A stretch of 64,000 bases of DNA from Maribacter arenosus (GTDB taxonomy: Bacteria; Bacteroidota; Bacteroidia; Flavobacteriales; Flavobacteriaceae), in the NCBI RefSeq assembly GCF_014610845.1, contig NZ_JABTCG010000001.1, positions 806,001 through 870,000 of the forward strand, given 5' to 3'. Below the pieces are notes generated by a model. That model saw only the letters and a list, made by a program, of their open reading frames with translations. It was not told the DNA's origin and made no database searches. Each line of letters starts with the position of its first letter. Within the stretch, counting starts at the first letter, position 1. This document shows, one piece after another, positions 42,532 through 51,786 of this stretch. A program made the position numbers and the translations under genes.

Positions 42532-44267
42532 CTTGAAACGGCCTTGGTATCAAGGTCTATGGTTAGAAGATGCCTATTTACGTTTTCCTTTTGCAACCTA
42601 AACACCTTCAGCTGTTTTCGTTGAGTAGGTTTACCATAATCAAAATAAATGGTCGTCTTTAAATAAGTAGGCTCAAAGGACTTATTACCCAAGTATTTTA
42701 GGTTAAAACGCCATTTGCCGCCCAATTCTTGATTTAAATAGAACTGCTTACTAGAATAGCCACGTGTTTTTTCATCCATGATTCGTTCCGGGTCGCTTTC
42801 GTAGGTATGCTTCCAGGAATAATAATTGGGCGGATTCATTCCTTGCAGCTCAAATTCAGCTTCACCATCGTTCCATTCCATGACCATACGGATCGGGGAA
42901 TACCCGAGAAGCTGTTCCACATCGATTACTTCAGTCGACCCCACCATATTATTACGCACCAATAAGTTATGTGATTCTATATTGATGATGGAATCGATAC
43001 CACTTTGTGAAGCCTCTGCCCTATTCAATACCTGTGTTGCATATAGGTTCAATGCCTTTTTATTTTGTCCTAATTTGGCATTTATATTCGCCAAATCCCT
43101 ATAAGATTGTGCATAGGTCGGTCTTATGGACGCAACAGCCTGGTAGACTTGCATGGCAGCGGTCAATTCCTTATTCATTTCATACATATAGGCCAAAGCT
43201 TTTAAAACAACTGCATTGTCAGCGTACTTTTTCTTGACCGAATTCCAAACTTCATTTGCCTTATCTTTGTTTTGCCATACATTGATAAAATAGTTCCCCA
43301 CCTCAATGGCATCAAAAGGGGCATGATAAAAATGATCCCTTTTGTCCTCAAAAACCTGTAAAGCTTCTTCTTCGCTCTTACATTGGTATAGATCGTTCAA
43401 TTGGGCTGGGATTTCCGCATTCCAATCCGATGTGGCAAATGCCGCTGCAGCCCTTTTTCGACTTTGTATTAGGGAATCTTTGAAACTTTGTGTCAATTTA
43501 GGATTTTTGTACTCTCCCCTTTTGGTATTAATCACAATGACCCCGCCATGCCCCCTGCGACCGTATCTTCCTGAGGCGCCGATACCACGAATAACCGCTA
43601 TCCTATCTATTTCCTGTATTGTCAAAAACAATGGTGGTGTATTCATAATAACCCCATCAACATCATAAATCGCTGCCTTTTGCCCTTTTGACAGCGAAGT
43701 GGTAGTCCTTAAAAAGACGCTCGTACCTTCTTCATCAAATATGGAGTACTTGTAAACAATATTGCCTATGAATTTGCCCCGCATGGCCTCCAAAAAGGTG
43801 GGTGCGCCCATATTAAGATCTTCCCCGTTGATCATTTGTATGGATAGACCGGATTTACGGGTATCAAAAATTCCGAGATTTGTCCTTATCAAATCCATAT
43901 TGGTATCAAATTCTATTTCCCTCTCAATGGCTTTTTTTCTAATATTCTTTTTCACCACTACTTCTTCCAGTTGCACTTCAACGGGCTTCATAGCAATATT
44001 CAAGGTTTTGGTTACATCCTCAAGCAGTACTTCCACCGTTTGCAAACCTAAGTGTTGGAATACCAACACATCGCCAGGTTCGGCGCCAATACGATAGCCC
44101 CCCTTTTCATTGGTAAAGATTCCTTCCACCGAACCCTTCTTGGTAATACTCGCACTGCTTACGGGATAACCGTTTTGGGTGACTACCCCGCTGATATGCG
44201 AACCAACCATTTGGGCATGTCCTACAAACATGATAAGTGAAAAGAAAAGGGTAAAGAGCACTTTCAT
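42528..44267 (-). CDS. Barrel-less TonB-plug protein with CarboxypepD-like and TPR domains
   Basis: I start at the Met at 44267 (MKVLFTLFFSLIMFVGHAQ signal peptide), 579 residues; the longer frame to 44330 hides it. Order: CarboxypepD_reg-like domain about 25-95 (SGVVTQNGYPVSSASITKKG); plug-like domain about 115-240 (INGEDLNMGAPTFLEAMRGK, IRGIGASGRYGRRGHGGVIVINT); TPR helices about 300-425; and a C-terminal beta domain (GSTEVIDVEQLLGYSPI). There is no 22-strand barrel. A periplasmic scaffold or signalling role is inferred. Convergent with the carboxylase gene. Confidence 0.85.
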   Translation of the reverse strand: MKVLFTLFFSLIMFVGHAQMVGSHISGVVTQNGYPVSSASITKKGSVEGIFTNEKGGYRIGAEPGDVLVFQHLGLQTVEVLLEDVTKTLNIAMKPVEVQLEEVVVKKNIRKKAIEREIEFDTNMDLIRTNLGIFDTRKSGLSIQMINGEDLNMGAPTFLEAMRGKFIGNIVYKYSIFDEEGTSVFLRTTTSLSKGQKAAIYDVDGVIMNTPPLFLTIQEIDRIAVIRGIGASGRYGRRGHGGVIVINTKRGEYKNPKLTQSFKDSLIQSRKRAAAAFATSDWNAEIPAQLNDLYQCKSEEEALQVFEDKRDHFYHAPFDAIEVGNYFINVWQNKDKANEVWNSVKKKYADNAVVLKALAYMYEMNKELTAAMQVYQAVASIRPTYAQSYRDLANINAKLGQNKKALNLYATQVLNRAEASQSGIDSIINIESHNLLVRNNMVGSTEVIDVEQLLGYSPIRMVMEWNDGEAEFELQGMNPPNYYSWKHTYESDPERIMDEKTRGYSSKQFYLNQELGGKWRFNLKYLGNKSFEPTYLKTTIYFDYGKPTQRKQLKVFRLQKENVNRHLLTIDLDTKAVSS

Positions 44268-44402
44268 TATATCGTCGTTTTCGAAGAGTTTTGTCACAAA
44301 AATCGAGCCTAATTCTAGATTTTTAACCATTCTTGAAATATAGACAAAACAGTAATTTCATGAAGCGTACTATAAATTTTTAGATAAAACCTATAGTGTT
44401 GG

Positions 44403-45485
44403 CTAAATATCTTTCCCGTTCTGTAAAAGTAATAGGGTTTCTGGTCTTGAAATCTTTCCATTACCGGTTTCAACAAACCGTTCAATACATACTATATCCT
44501 TGGGGATTTCATATTTTTTAATGGTTTCCAAGGTTTTTATTTTTTCCAAAAGTCCGGTATCTTTATGTTGGCTTTCTATCAGAAGGGCTACTTTTTGTCC
44601 TAATTTTTTATCAGGTAATCCCACAATAAAAAATCGCTTTTTTAATAAAGTGGCCAACTTGCCCTCGATTTGTTCGGGAATAAGTTTAACCCCTCCGGAG
44701 TTGATAATATTGTCGTATCTACCCAACCATTTGAATCGTTGATCGGATTGCAGCTCTACAATGTCATTGGTATAGATTGGTTCCTTGCTTATTTCCGGTG
44801 CTTTGATGACCAGACAATCCCTTTCATCTGAATGTATTTTTACATTCGGAAGTGTTTCAAAATAATCCGTGGCACCGTGGTTCACTTTTCTAACGGCAAT
44901 ATGGGAAAGGGTCTCGGTCATACCATAGGTCTCAAAAACATTTACTTTTTTATCTTGTACCTTTTCCCTTAGGCTATCGGACATCGGGGTGCCGCCAACA
45001 ATCAACGTTTTAATTTTGTCGATCTGATCCAAAGAATTTTCCAATTGCATGGGGACCATGGCACAAAAATCGTAACAGTAATCCATGGTCCTCAATGGGT
45101 TCATTGAAGGAGCTACCCAATCGAGTTCCAAACCAAGAACCATGGCCCTGACCAGCATCATTTTACCGGCTATATAATTTCCTGGCAGGCAAAGTAAGGC
45201 GGCCTGCCCTGGTCGAAGATCAAAATAAGATCCTGTCGCCAAAGCCGAATTGACCATATATTGCTTTTCTACACGGATATTTTTTGGAATTCCTGAAGAA
45301 CCTGAAGTTTTTAGGACAATCGTATTTTTTTTATCGATCCAATCCAATAAGAATTCACCCAAAACCTTTTGATAGGGTTGACCTTCTTTGATCAAGCTAT
45401 AACTAACTTCATCCAAATCATGGTACCGCATGGAAATCCCCTTCCATTTAAATTTAGGATGTATGCTTCTAAACGTCCGATCCAT
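44403..45485 (-). CDS. menE: o-Succinylbenzoate-CoA ligase
   Basis: This is a 360-residue ANL-superfamily AMP-forming ligase. The P-loop KTSGSSGIPK, the VFETYGMTETLSHIA motif, YTNDIVELQ and the hinge/A8 GRYDNIINSGGVKLIPEQIE are all present, with the catalytic Lys near NGKISRPE. It is shorter than E. coli MenE because the flavobacterial enzymes have a reduced N-terminus (start MDRTFRSIHPKFKWKG). It activates o-succinylbenzoate with CoA, before MenB. Its start overlaps the CPBP protease gene by 17 bp, in a menC-CPBP-menE unit. Confidence 0.92.
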   Translation of the reverse strand: MDRTFRSIHPKFKWKGISMRYHDLDEVSYSLIKEGQPYQKVLGEFLLDWIDKKNTIVLKTSGSSGIPKNIRVEKQYMVNSALATGSYFDLRPGQAALLCLPGNYIAGKMMLVRAMVLGLELDWVAPSMNPLRTMDYCYDFCAMVPMQLENSLDQIDKIKTLIVGGTPMSDSLREKVQDKKVNVFETYGMTETLSHIAVRKVNHGATDYFETLPNVKIHSDERDCLVIKAPEISKEPIYTNDIVELQSDQRFKWLGRYDNIINSGGVKLIPEQIEGKLATLLKKRFFIVGLPDKKLGQKVALLIESQHKDTGLLEKIKTLETIKKYEIPKDIVCIERFVETGNGKISRPETLLLLQNGKDI

Positions 45486-46404
45486 TAGTGTGTTGTGCCA
45501 AATAAACTTCCTTGTCCAAAACTTTTCCTGTCAGCCTTTCTTTCCAATTCGACCATCCATATTTTTTTGAAAATATCAATAAAAGTATCGGATAAATGAC
45601 CAAAACAGGAATAAATATATCCCACCCCAAAGTAGGTTGTGATACATCTTTGTAGATGGAATTGGTCTGAAACGCGGTCCAATCCGCTGTGACCAATAAG
45701 GCCGCGGTTAAATTATTCGCAGCATGAAAACCAAGTGCCAATTCAAGTCCTTCATCCATAAGGGTCAAAATCCCTAAAAAGAAACCCGTACCTATATAAA
45801 ATACCATAATACCATAACCTATTTTACCCACTTCAGGATTAGCGGCATGCATAACCCCAAAAAGGACCGAGGTAACCACCAAAGGCACCCACCTGTTCTT
45901 GGCCATAATGCCCAAACCCTGCATCAAGTGACCTCGAAACATATACTCCTCAAAACTGGTCTGTAAGGGAACCAATACAATGGCCATAACCAATAGAATC
46001 AAAAAGGGTATGGGTTTAAAATTAAGGACATAGTCATCGGGTGACATCATAATATCCGCCAACATCATTAACATGGTGATACCCCCCCAAAGCAAAAAAG
46101 CGAACAAAACACGTTTCCAATCCACTTTTTTACGTGATGTAGTCAAGGAGGTGATAGACTGGCCATGAACCAAATATACCCAGCCAAGAATTATAAAAAA
46201 CCCCGCTACCAAAGGACCAATGGCCAAAATAAAAAATACATTAAGTCCTAATTTATCAATAACCTGCTTCATCATCACATCAACATCGACGGGTGAATTT
46301 ATTGTCATGATGTAATTCACTACCATAAGGGCTGAAAACCCTAAAATAGGAATCCAATATTTCCACAAACCAATATTACCTTTATATCCTTGTTCTATAA
46401 ACAT
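45469..46404 (-). CDS. CPBP-family intramembrane metalloprotease
   Basis: Start at Met 46404 (MFIEQGYKGNIGLWKYW), 311 residues, rather than 46431. About eight TM helices. The CPBP motif set is present: EE in QTSFEEYMFRGHLMQGL, followed by His in VMHAANPE and ALGFHAANN. CPBP proteins resemble Rce1 prenyl-protein proteases and bacteriocin self-immunity proteins. Embedded between menC and menE with overlaps on both sides; a link to menaquinone is positional only. Confidence 0.88.
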   Translation of the reverse strand: MFIEQGYKGNIGLWKYWIPILGFSALMVVNYIMTINSPVDVDVMMKQVIDKLGLNVFFILAIGPLVAGFFIILGWVYLVHGQSITSLTTSRKKVDWKRVLFAFLLWGGITMLMMLADIMMSPDDYVLNFKPIPFLILLVMAIVLVPLQTSFEEYMFRGHLMQGLGIMAKNRWVPLVVTSVLFGVMHAANPEVGKIGYGIMVFYIGTGFFLGILTLMDEGLELALGFHAANNLTAALLVTADWTAFQTNSIYKDVSQPTLGWDIFIPVLVIYPILLLIFSKKYGWSNWKERLTGKVLDKEVYLAQHTNGSDV

Positions 46405-47447
46405 AAATCCTCTATTACATCTGATTGCCAACCAGTATTTTTACGGCTATAAATATATCCATTTTTCACTTGAAGTGGACTCTCGAAATTATTTGTGTAT
46501 AGTCCTCCGGTCCCTAATCCTTGAGCCATAGGGCTGTTTAAATTATACGTCCATTGTGCTATGGCATTCAAACCAATATTACTTTCCAACGCACTGGTGA
46601 TCCACCAACCTATTTTCAGGCTCTCCGCGATTTCAATCCATTCTTCGCTACCCTTGTAACCACCCACCAATGTCGGTTTTAGAATAATATATTGGGGGCA
46701 TATGGTTTCTAACAATAATTTCTTTTTACTTACATCGATAACCCCTATCAATTCTTCATCCAAAGCAATCGGTAACGGGGAATTTTCACATAAGGATTTC
46801 ATCTTCATTAGGTTACCTTGCCGTATGGGTTGCTCAATCGAATGCAATCCGAAATTGGACAATTCCTTCAGTTTCACCAACGCCTCTTCAGGTTTAAAGG
46901 CCCCATTGGCATCAACACGTAATTCTATCCGGTCTTGGGAATATTCCTTCCGAATGGCCTCTAACAGAGAAATTTCGGATTTAAAATCGATGGCACCGAT
47001 TTTCAATTTTAAGCAACTGAATCCCGCTTCCAATTTCTGTTGGATCTGCTCCAACATATACCCTTTATCCCCCATCCAAATGAGTCCATTTATAGGGATC
47101 ATGGCTTCGTTTCTTGTAAATTCCGAAGGAAATAGAACGAAAGGATGCTCGGATTCCAGGGATAAAAATGCTTGTTCGAGTCCAAATTGAATACTTGGGA
47201 AATCGCGCAATTCACTCCACAAATCGGTTTTTCCCTCTTCTATGGAAGCACAGACCCATTGCAACTTATCCTCAAATCCAGGTACATCATCCAAGCTAAG
47301 GCCTTTGAACATACCACATTCACCTATGCCATAGCTACCCTCATTTTCCAAAATCAGGAACCAGGTTTCCTTTTGGTCAAGAATTCCCCGCGACGTTCCA
47401 CTTGGCCTTTTGAAATACAAGGTGTATTTTTTAAATGCGGCTTTCAT
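46395..47447 (-). CDS. menC: o-Succinylbenzoate synthase (enolase superfamily)
   Basis: This is a 350-residue protein with an N-terminal capping domain and a TIM-barrel. Metal and acid/base residues are all visible: KLKIG with Lys147/149, RVDANGAF with Asp about 179, IEQPI with Glu about 205, ALDEE with Asp about 230, and LKPTLVGG with Lys about 257. The ending (YTNNFESPL) is MenC-like rather than dipeptide epimerase. It dehydrates SHCHC to o-succinylbenzoate. It heads the menC-CPBP-menE overlap group. Confidence 0.92.
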   Translation of the reverse strand: MKAAFKKYTLYFKRPSGTSRGILDQKETWFLILENEGSYGIGECGMFKGLSLDDVPGFEDKLQWVCASIEEGKTDLWSELRDFPSIQFGLEQAFLSLESEHPFVLFPSEFTRNEAMIPINGLIWMGDKGYMLEQIQQKLEAGFSCLKLKIGAIDFKSEISLLEAIRKEYSQDRIELRVDANGAFKPEEALVKLKELSNFGLHSIEQPIRQGNLMKMKSLCENSPLPIALDEELIGVIDVSKKKLLLETICPQYIILKPTLVGGYKGSEEWIEIAESLKIGWWITSALESNIGLNAIAQWTYNLNSPMAQGLGTGGLYTNNFESPLQVKNGYIYSRKNTGWQSDVIEDLCL

Positions 47448-47602
47448 CTGATCATTTTACTTGTTTTCCATTATAGGCCAGAGGATGTCTTGATTGTTAT
47501 TATACTAGTCAATATCCTTTCTATATTTTTCCACTTTTAATCCTATTGCTTTCATTGGTTGATGCCAAATTTAACTATATTTTAAGTCTAAAAACCAACG
47601 CA

Positions 47603-48397
47603 ATGCAAAGTATCAAGGATAAAGTGGTATGGATTACAGGAGCATCTTCAGGAATTGGTGAGGCATTGGTGTACGCATTGGAGAAAAAAAACTGCAAATT
47701 GATCATATCTTCCCGGAATGAAGCGGCATTACAGCAGGTAAGGGATAATTGCCTGCAGAAAGATCTGGTTAAGATCTTACCATTGGATTTGGAGAAATAT
47801 AGCGCCATGGAATCTAAAGTAATCACGGCACTCTCTTTCTTTGATGAAATTGATGTTTTGGTCAATAATGCCGGTGTTAGCCAGCGATCTTTGATTCTAG
47901 ACACTGAATTTGAAGTCTACAAAAAACTTATGGATATCAATTACCTGGGTACGGTGGCCTTGACCAAAGCACTGTTACCCTATTTCATAAAAATGAAAAA
48001 GGGCCATTTTGTGACCGTCACCAGTTTAATGGGGAAGTTCGGTTCGCCTTATCGTTCGGGCTATTGTGGGGCCAAACATGCGTTACATGGGTTTTTTGAC
48101 GTTTTACGAATGGAACATGAAAAAGATGGGGTCGATGTTACCCTGATCTGCCCTGGGTTTGTTCAAACCAATATCGCCAAAAATGCCCTGACCGCGGATG
48201 GAAGTCAACAACAGACGGATGATGTGGCCACCCAAAATGGACTGAAGGTAGCTGTTTTTACACAAAAAATGATACGGGCCATTGAACAAAAAAAGTTCGA
48301 AGCCTATATTGGAAAAGGGGAAACAAAAGGAATTTACCTAAAACGATTTTTTCCAAAACTGTTACACAAAGTTGTCCTACGCAGTCAGGTCAAATAG
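47603..48397 (+). CDS. SDR-family oxidoreductase (DHRS7-like)
   Basis: ATG 47603 (MQSIKDKVVWITGASSGIGEAL), 264 residues; the longer frame uses a TTG at 47546 that lies upstream of a -7-like TATATTTT and is rejected. Cofactor motif TGASSGIG; VNNAGVSQR; catalytic Ser in TVTSLMGKFG, Tyr/Lys in YCGAKHALHG. Classical SDR with a long C-terminus. Substrate unknown; ketoreductases acting on lipids are in the same family, so it is a weak candidate for a lipid-keto reductase. Its end overlaps the convergent MBL gene by eight bases. Confidence 0.88.
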   Translation: MQSIKDKVVWITGASSGIGEALVYALEKKNCKLIISSRNEAALQQVRDNCLQKDLVKILPLDLEKYSAMESKVITALSFFDEIDVLVNNAGVSQRSLILDTEFEVYKKLMDINYLGTVALTKALLPYFIKMKKGHFVTVTSLMGKFGSPYRSGYCGAKHALHGFFDVLRMEHEKDGVDVTLICPGFVQTNIAKNALTADGSQQQTDDVATQNGLKVAVFTQKMIRAIEQKKFEAYIGKGETKGIYLKRFFPKLLHKVVLRSQVK

Positions 48398-49070
48398 AAA
48401 TGGCATCCCCAATATTCAATAAATGTAATTTCTTACCTGCCTTCACGAATTTATCAATGGCCGTTTTATGATCAATTTCGATATACCCAAACGTATCATA
48501 ATGATAGCCTAAGACCGAATCACATTCAACGAAGTTTGAAGCGATTATCGCATCATCGATGCCCATCGTAAAGTTGTCCCCAATGGGCAATACGGCAAGG
48601 TCTAATGTGGTGTTAAGAGGTATGAGTTTCATATCCATTGTCAATGCTGTATCCCCAGCAATATAGAGGTGTTTCCCTTCAGAGGAAAGAATAAAACCTC
48701 CCGGTTCACCGCCATAAGAGCCATCTGGGAATGATGAGGTATGAATCGCATTCACGTATTTAAGATTCCCAAAATCGAATGCCCAATTACCGCCATGGTT
48801 CATTGGATGCGCTTTAATACCTTTGGCCTCATAATGCGTGGCGATTTCAAAGTTACTGACAACCACGGCTCCAGAGGATTTGGCGATGGCCTCAACATCC
48901 AAAACATGGTCTTGGTGGGCATGGGTTACGAGAATATAATCGGGATGTAAATCTTTGATATTGATTTTTCCCAAAGCCTTTTCATTTCCGGAAATAAAGG
49001 GATCGACTAAAATTGATGAATTTTCAGCTTCAATCAAGAGTGAAGCATGACCTAGAAAAGTGATTTTCAT
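48390..49070 (-). CDS. UPF0173-type MBL-fold metal-dependent hydrolase
   Basis: This is a 226-residue protein. THAHQDHVLD is the HxHxDH zinc motif, followed by NHGGNWAFD, IAGDTALTMDM and the late His in GYHYDTFG. Full length for UPF0173. Cytosolic (no signal). A perfect -7 box TAACTTTG (49090-49097) sits upstream, giving a leader of about 14 nt. Confidence 0.92.
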   Translation of the reverse strand: MKITFLGHASLLIEAENSSILVDPFISGNEKALGKINIKDLHPDYILVTHAHQDHVLDVEAIAKSSGAVVVSNFEIATHYEAKGIKAHPMNHGGNWAFDFGNLKYVNAIHTSSFPDGSYGGEPGGFILSSEGKHLYIAGDTALTMDMKLIPLNTTLDLAVLPIGDNFTMGIDDAIIASNFVECDSVLGYHYDTFGYIEIDHKTAIDKFVKAGKKLHLLNIGDAISI

Positions 49071-49089
49071 TTTTGAAGTTTTAGTACTT

Positions 49090-49097
49090 CAAAGTTA
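49090..49097 (-). promoter_or_regulatory. -7 box TAACTTTG of the MBL hydrolase gene
   Basis: A perfect TAnnTTTG on the minus strand in the 34-bp gap after the histidine kinase gene, so the MBL gene is independently transcribed. Confidence 0.6.
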
Positions 49098-49104
49098 CAG
49101 AACT

Positions 49105-51072
49105 CTATTTAAAATTAAACCAGAAACGAACACCTTCCGATGTTTTATCTACGTTTAAAGTGGTCTGCAGCTGATTCGCCAGTCGATTCATGAGGCGTAT
49201 CCCCATAGATGACTGGGCGCGTTCATCAGTATCGTCTGGTAATCCGACACCGTTATCGGTATACTCAAAAAACCCTTCCTGACCGTTTAGTTTTCTAATG
49301 TGAATATAAATCTTTCCATTTTCCTCATCATGTGGAAACGCATATTTGAAGGAATTGGAGACCAATTCGTTGAGCATCAACCCAAATGGTATGGCCCGGT
49401 CAATATCTAATTCCACACCCTCGGCATCGATAGTGATGTTGATATTATGCCCTCCTTTTTTATAGACGGATTGTACGCTATTGATGAGACTTTCGATATA
49501 GCCCTGCATTTCGATTACGGAAAGGTCATCGTTCTGATATAGCTTTTGATGGATCAACGCCATGGCCTTTACCCTGCTTTTACCTTCTTCCAAAGCCTCA
49601 ATGGCCGCCTTACTACGCGTATTTTTTGTCTGTAGGCTCAACAAACTGGAAACCATCTGAAGATTGTTCTTAACCCTATGGTGGATTTCTTTTAACAGAG
49701 AGTCCTTTTCAATCAGCGAATTCTCTATAATATGTTTTTGTTCCGCTATCAAACGCTGGTTTTTAATACTTTTTAAATAGGCGTAAACTAGGCCCGCAAA
49801 ACCTAAAAGGGTAAATACCAACGATATAAAAACGAGATTGATCTTCTCGTCCTGGGCTGTCATTTCCAAACGTTGAAGTTCCAAATTCTTTTTTTGTTCT
49901 TCGAACATGGCTTGGGTATTCGCAAGATCCCTTCCCATAACGGTAGCCAGTTGCTGGGTGCGGAGTTCCGATTCATTGACATCTATAGAATCCCTGATAC
50001 GCATGTTACGTTTGAGATAGGCAGCAGAATTCTGAAAATCCCCGGTCTTATCATAATAAGATGATAGTAATCGGTTTCTTTTAAGAATATGTTGGATTTT
50101 GGTCAGATTTAAATCCGAACTTAGATATTCTACAGCTTTTTCATAGTTCTCCAATCGTAGGTAACAATTCGCAATTTCCAAGGTGTTTTCTACGATATCC
50201 GAAGAATACTGCCCCTTACTGTTTTCCGAGATTTGTTGTATAGCTGATTCCAGAAAGGGAATGGCAACCTCATATTGGCCAAGTAGGGAATAACATTTCC
50301 CGATATTTCCGTCAATGATACCCATAAGGTTATTGGCATTGATCAGTTGGTTTTCGGTCTTGATTACGGTTATGTTGTTCAGGAATACGGTTAAATGGCC
50401 CTTGGCCTCTTTATATTTGTTGAGTGCCACAGAAGGGGAATTATCCAATCGTAAGTAATTCCCAATATTGTTATGGTATTGTGCAAGACTGTATTCATCA
50501 TCATCGGGAAATGTTTTCCGTACTTCTATGATGTAATCTTTCATTGCCTTTCTATGGAGCCCTAAATTGGAATAGATATCATAGAATGCAATGTCATCTG
50601 TTAGGCCTAGGTCTTTCTTTTCCTTGCGAATATCGATCTGTTCCGCATATAGAGCCAATTGGGAATAGGTACTGTCCATTAATCCCAATAATTTGGACTT
50701 GAAATCCAAATTCAATTTATCCTTGATCTCATAAAGTTCACTAGATATGGCCAAGCTTTTGTCATAATCCCCCAAATCATAATATACTTGGGATTGCATT
50801 AGCATATAATCACGAATGGCTAAAGAATCTTTAGCCTTTATGGCTTCATTTAAATATTGATTCACCGTATCGAGCCAATCGTAGGCCGAATTCTGCTTAT
50901 ACCTGTTGGAAGTGCCAAAGAAATAAGTAAAACGTTCATCAGTTTGGTCTTGATTCTTAAAATTAAGATAGTCATCGTCAACCAAGGGAACGGAGTCCTG
51001 CGATTTTAAACTTGTAGCGATAAACAAGCAAAGAATACTTAAGATCAATGATTTGCCAAGAAGCTTTTTCAT
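49105..51072 (-). CDS. TPR sensor histidine kinase (HisKA_2 type)
   Basis: This is a 655-residue protein with a signal peptide, periplasmic TPR region about 60-370, one TM helix about 405-428, and the kinase core. LLKEIHHRVKNNLQMVSSLLSL is split over about 455-476 (phospho-acceptor His in EIHHR), with N-box LMLNELVSNSFKYAF and G-box DNGVGLPDD and SSMGIRLMN. The HWE/HisKA_2 class works with single-domain or LytTR response regulators. A LytTR regulator gene lies upstream on the same strand (51787-52545), but a 714-bp gap with a terminator separates them. Signal unknown. Confidence 0.9.
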   Translation of the reverse strand: MKKLLGKSLILSILCLFIATSLKSQDSVPLVDDDYLNFKNQDQTDERFTYFFGTSNRYKQNSAYDWLDTVNQYLNEAIKAKDSLAIRDYMLMQSQVYYDLGDYDKSLAISSELYEIKDKLNLDFKSKLLGLMDSTYSQLALYAEQIDIRKEKKDLGLTDDIAFYDIYSNLGLHRKAMKDYIIEVRKTFPDDDEYSLAQYHNNIGNYLRLDNSPSVALNKYKEAKGHLTVFLNNITVIKTENQLINANNLMGIIDGNIGKCYSLLGQYEVAIPFLESAIQQISENSKGQYSSDIVENTLEIANCYLRLENYEKAVEYLSSDLNLTKIQHILKRNRLLSSYYDKTGDFQNSAAYLKRNMRIRDSIDVNESELRTQQLATVMGRDLANTQAMFEEQKKNLELQRLEMTAQDEKINLVFISLVFTLLGFAGLVYAYLKSIKNQRLIAEQKHIIENSLIEKDSLLKEIHHRVKNNLQMVSSLLSLQTKNTRSKAAIEALEEGKSRVKAMALIHQKLYQNDDLSVIEMQGYIESLINSVQSVYKKGGHNINITIDAEGVELDIDRAIPFGLMLNELVSNSFKYAFPHDEENGKIYIHIRKLNGQEGFFEYTDNGVGLPDDTDERAQSSMGIRLMNRLANQLQTTLNVDKTSEGVRFWFNFK

Positions 51073-51585
51073 ACGTAATTAAAAACCAAACTTACTGGTA
51101 ATAGCTGGCTTCATTAAATTTTTGTTGTAAACTGAATCCATTCAAAATCAAATTCGTGTATCGATAGAACGAAATATTACAACAGTGATTGTCCTCGTTT
51201 AATTAATTAGTGCCATTTCTTTCTAGAACGAATTCCTCTTGTTTGGGTGATTTATCCTCTTAATTCATTTCCAAAAAGACATAGCTGATCCAGCTCTTAA
51301 AAAGCATTGAACAGCGGATAAGTACATGGTAGGATTTGGATTAGTCAAAAGTAAATTATAGGATTGTAGCATTTACAATATTGTTGTGTAACCCCATTAT
51401 TTTGTTGTGAAATGCAGTAATGCGGATTAAGGATGTATTTCATCGTATTTTTTATACATTTCATGGATTAATTGTAGGAAGAATCAATATCCGATATGAT
51501 TGGAATTACCAAATCAAAACTGCGAAATAGTTACAACTAAAAAGGGCCATGTTTTTTAAACAAAGCCCTTTTACGAGAACACTAT
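51073..51585. other. 513-bp AT-rich stretch before the small ORF
   Basis: It holds a perfect minus-strand -7 box TACTTTTG at 51344-51351, about 270 bp before the kinase ATG, so a long leader or an unseen small RNA is possible. A 20-codon frame starts at 51327 on the minus strand. Nothing convincing otherwise. Confidence 0.45.
51539..51571. terminator. Hairpin AAAAGGGC / GCCCTTTT
   Basis: An 8-9-bp stem with a 17-base loop lies upstream of the small Cys-rich ORF. It could act as a minus-strand terminator or part of that ORF's leader. Confidence 0.4.
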
Positions 51586-51711
51586 ATGAAAATGAAAAAA
51601 ATTATTAATTTTAATTGCGATACTTCGATTTGTATCACAGGGCTAATATATAGGGAAAACGGAAGGCTGAAAACTAAATGTTGTGAAGTGTCGGATTCTT
51701 GTGGTAACTAG
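51586..51711 (+). CDS. Candidate 41-residue Cys-rich peptide
   Basis: An ATG frame with basic Met/Lys/Ile start (MKMKKIINFNCDTSICITG) and five Cys (11, 16, 32, 33, 39), ending KCCEVSDSCGN. It sits between a hairpin at 51539-51571 and the 10-bp-stem terminator at 51731-51760. No -7 box is clear. There is no RiPP enzyme gene in the window. It may be chance in the 714-bp gap. Listed so it can be tested. Confidence 0.3.
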   Translation: MKMKKIINFNCDTSICITGLIYRENGRLKTKCCEVSDSCGN

Positions 51712-51730
51712 TTGAAAAACATATATAAAA

Positions 51731-51760
51731 TAAAAGAGGTTGCATAAAGCACCTCTTTTA
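51731..51760. terminator. Bidirectional terminator beyond the LytTR regulator gene
   Basis: A perfect 10-bp stem TAAAAGAGGT / ACCTCTTTTA with T-rich flanks on both sides. It ends the minus-strand regulator transcript (stop at 51787). Confidence 0.75.
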
Positions 51761-51786
51761 TTTTCTGAATGGTATTCGTTAAATAA

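Noticed and set aside
47546-47602. TTG start of the SDR
   Set aside because: A -7-like TATATTTT lies downstream of this TTG; the ATG at 47603 begins the SDR fold properly.
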